Assembly: GCA_964418125.1 (NCBI GenBank)
Contig: CAYQKY010000002.1
Span: forward strand, 117,454-181,453
Source of the DNA: JACJXW01 sp964418125
Lineage (GTDB): Bacteria > Bacteroidota > Bacteroidia > Chitinophagales > Saprospiraceae
Direction: 5' to 3'
Length of the DNA: 64,000 nucleotides
Shown here: piece by piece, positions 61,368 through 64,000 of the stretch
Layout of the letters: every line of letters starts with the position of its first letter
Position numbering within the stretch: position 1 is the stretch's first letter
Notes under the pieces: generated by a model
Told to the model about the DNA's origin: nothing
Database searches by the model: none
The model's input: the letters and a program-made list of their open reading frames with translations, nothing else
Made by a program: the position numbers and the translations under genes

Positions 61368-62423
61368 ATGTTGAAGAATCCTACTCCACAGGAGATCGCC
61401 TTATTTGTATCTCTCTATATTACCGGGGCCGCGCTGACGGCCTGGTTGCTGCTTGAGGCAGTGAACCGCTGGACTGCCCTGCCCTGGGTGGCCGAACTGG
61501 TGGTCATGGGCGCCGGCCTGTTCACCGCAGCTTATTTCACCACCATTTACTACCTAAGGAAATACATTTACCGTAAGATCAAATTGATCTACAAGACCAT
61601 TCACAGCCACAAGGTGTCCCCTCAGGAAAAGTCCAAATCCATTGACGTGCGGGCCAACATAATCGATGAGGTGGAAAAGCAGGTGGCCGAGTGGGCGGAA
61701 CAGCAAAAGGAAGAGATCGATAAATACAAAGCCTGGGCGGAATACCGACGCCATTTCGTGGGAGACATTTCACACGAGCTGAAGACCCCCATATTCAATA
61801 TTCAGGGGTACCTCCACACCCTGCTCGACGGGGCCATTCACGATGAGGAGGTCAACGTGAAATTCATCAAGAAGGCGGCGAAAAACCTGGACCGCCTGCA
61901 TACCATCGTAGACGACCTGGAGGCTATATCCCGACTGGAATCCGGGGAGCTCATCCTGGAGATGCAGGCCTTCGATATTAAAAAACTGACAGAAGAGGTT
62001 TTCGAAGACCTCGAATTCAAGGCCGCCCAGCAGAACATTATCCTGGAGTTCAAGGAAGGCGCCGCCCAGAATTTTCGCGTAATGGCCGACCGCGACAGCG
62101 TCCGGCAGGTGTTGACCAACCTGATCAGCAACTCCATAAAATACGGCAAAAAGGACGGCCGTACCCGGGTGGGCTTTTACGATATGGACAAAAATATCCT
62201 CATCGAGGTGGCCGATAACGGCATCGGCATTCCCAAACAACACATCAACCACGTCTTCGACCGCTTCTACCGCGTGGACAAGAGCCGCTCGCGGGCGCAG
62301 GGCGGGTCGGGGCTGGGGCTCTCCATCGTCAAACACATCATCGAAGCTCACAAACAGACCATTAATGTGCGGAGTACGCCGGAATTGGGGTCAACTTTCG
62401 GGTTCACCCTGAAGAAAGCCTGA
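61368..62423 (+). CDS. PhoR-like sensor histidine kinase
   Basis: 351 residues. Two membrane helices (about 10-33 and 44-65), no extended periplasmic loop, a short HAMP-like linker, H-box 'FVGDISHELKTPIFNIQGYL', N-box 'LTNLISNSIKYG', G1 'EVADNGIGIP', F-box 'FDRFYRVDKSR' and G2 'GGSGLGLSIVKHIIEAH'. The absence of a sensory loop recalls PhoR, which senses through the transport machinery. Operon with the PhoB-like regulator. Confidence 0.92.
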   Translation: MLKNPTPQEIALFVSLYITGAALTAWLLLEAVNRWTALPWVAELVVMGAGLFTAAYFTTIYYLRKYIYRKIKLIYKTIHSHKVSPQEKSKSIDVRANIIDEVEKQVAEWAEQQKEEIDKYKAWAEYRRHFVGDISHELKTPIFNIQGYLHTLLDGAIHDEEVNVKFIKKAAKNLDRLHTIVDDLEAISRLESGELILEMQAFDIKKLTEEVFEDLEFKAAQQNIILEFKEGAAQNFRVMADRDSVRQVLTNLISNSIKYGKKDGRTRVGFYDMDKNILIEVADNGIGIPKQHINHVFDRFYRVDKSRSRAQGGSGLGLSIVKHIIEAHKQTINVRSTPELGSTFGFTLKKA

Positions 62424-62463
62424 GAGTATGTTTTCAGCCCAAAGGGCGGCCTCCAAACATACT

Positions 62464-62628
62464 CTAAACGGAAGGCTTCTCTGTATTGGCCGGTTCTGTC
62501 TCATTACCTTCAACGCGCTCTTCCGGAACAGGGCCGCTGAGCTTGCGCACCAGAAAGAGAAAGCCAACCACAAAGTGAGCAATGATGATGGTGGCCACAA
62601 TGTAAAATACGGTATTTCCGGAGTCCAT
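62464..62628 (-). CDS. 54-residue single-pass membrane protein
   Basis: A short frame between the kinase and the ABC-F gene: MDSGNTVFYIVATIIIAHFV opens it, the helix runs to about residue 27 ('GFLFLVRKL'), and a polar tail ends 'TEPANTEKPSV'. The clean N-out single helix with a charged tail and good codon use argue that it is real. Opposite frames here lack protein-like features. Function unknown. Confidence 0.6.
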   Translation of the reverse strand: MDSGNTVFYIVATIIIAHFVVGFLFLVRKLSGPVPEERVEGNETEPANTEKPSV

Positions 62629-62753
62629 TTTTTTTCTGGCAAGATAAGGGCGTTACCTGCTCGTTTTCGTGACGCTCATCACAGCATGAGGCGGAATTTT
62701 CTGCGGGATTGCATTATATCCCTTATTTTTGCAAACCATTTGAAAAAGAAGAT

Positions 62754-64000
<1,247 letters not shown>

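Overview
The window looks like chromosomal DNA of a Bacteroidota bacterium, most likely of the Saprospiria/Saprospiraceae type (inference). Supporting signs are DUF3822 next to an RsmD-like methylase, a DUF4296 lipoprotein, a bactofilin, GPP34, TlpA-like thioredoxins with DUF4369-type N-termini, LytTR and TPR signalling proteins, several CHAT proteases, and promoter boxes of the Bacteroidota TTTG-N19-TAnnTTTG kind in front of tRNA-Arg and argS. Shine-Dalgarno sequences are mostly absent.

Left edge (1-3919): an AT-rich area with the start of a secreted fibre-like protein, a TPR histidine kinase with its LytTR response regulator, and a small membrane protein.

Region 4149-23961 reads as an integrated conjugative or mobilizable plasmid lying beside a tRNA-Arg(CCT). 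It carries a MobF relaxase, SSB, DUF6876, a zinc-finger/Toprim primase, ParA plus a ribbon-helix-helix partner with octamer repeats, a Rep_3 initiator with iterons, and an excisionase-like HTH protein. Cargo sits between these backbone genes: (i) a 693-residue DUF4157 (eCIS-core) protein with an ADP-ribosyltransferase-like middle domain; (ii) a membrane-anchored putative nuclease toxin followed by two paralogous putative immunity genes; (iii) an unclassified, defence-type reverse transcriptase preceded by about 450 nt packed with hairpins, which I consider the best candidate for an undescribed system; (iv) an AT-rich three-gene operon of a secreted protein, a membrane protein and a secreted CHAT protease. 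The backbone also has a recurring covarying hairpin in front of its minus-strand genes and a 157-bp palindromic MITE-like insertion with a visible target duplication. No integrase is in the window.

Region 24385-32843 is a tight five-gene minus-strand operon: cytoplasmic CHAT protease, nSTAND ATPase with TPRs, exported Kelch protein, exported membrane protein, exported WD40 protein. It looks like a surface-sensing, protease-effector conflict or signalling module.

From 33123 to the right edge the DNA is GC-richer and mostly housekeeping: GPP34, YjbR, an FAD oxidoreductase, a giant alpha-2-macroglobulin, tsaD, bactofilin, DUF3822-RsmD, argS, glnS, pyrR-pyrB, a 1015-residue coiled-coil protein, a thioredoxin-like protein, an SDR, SixA, a PhoB/PhoR-like pair and an ABC-F ATPase cut by the window end. 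Several intergenic gaps here hold long inverted repeats built from short iterated words that differ at every locus.
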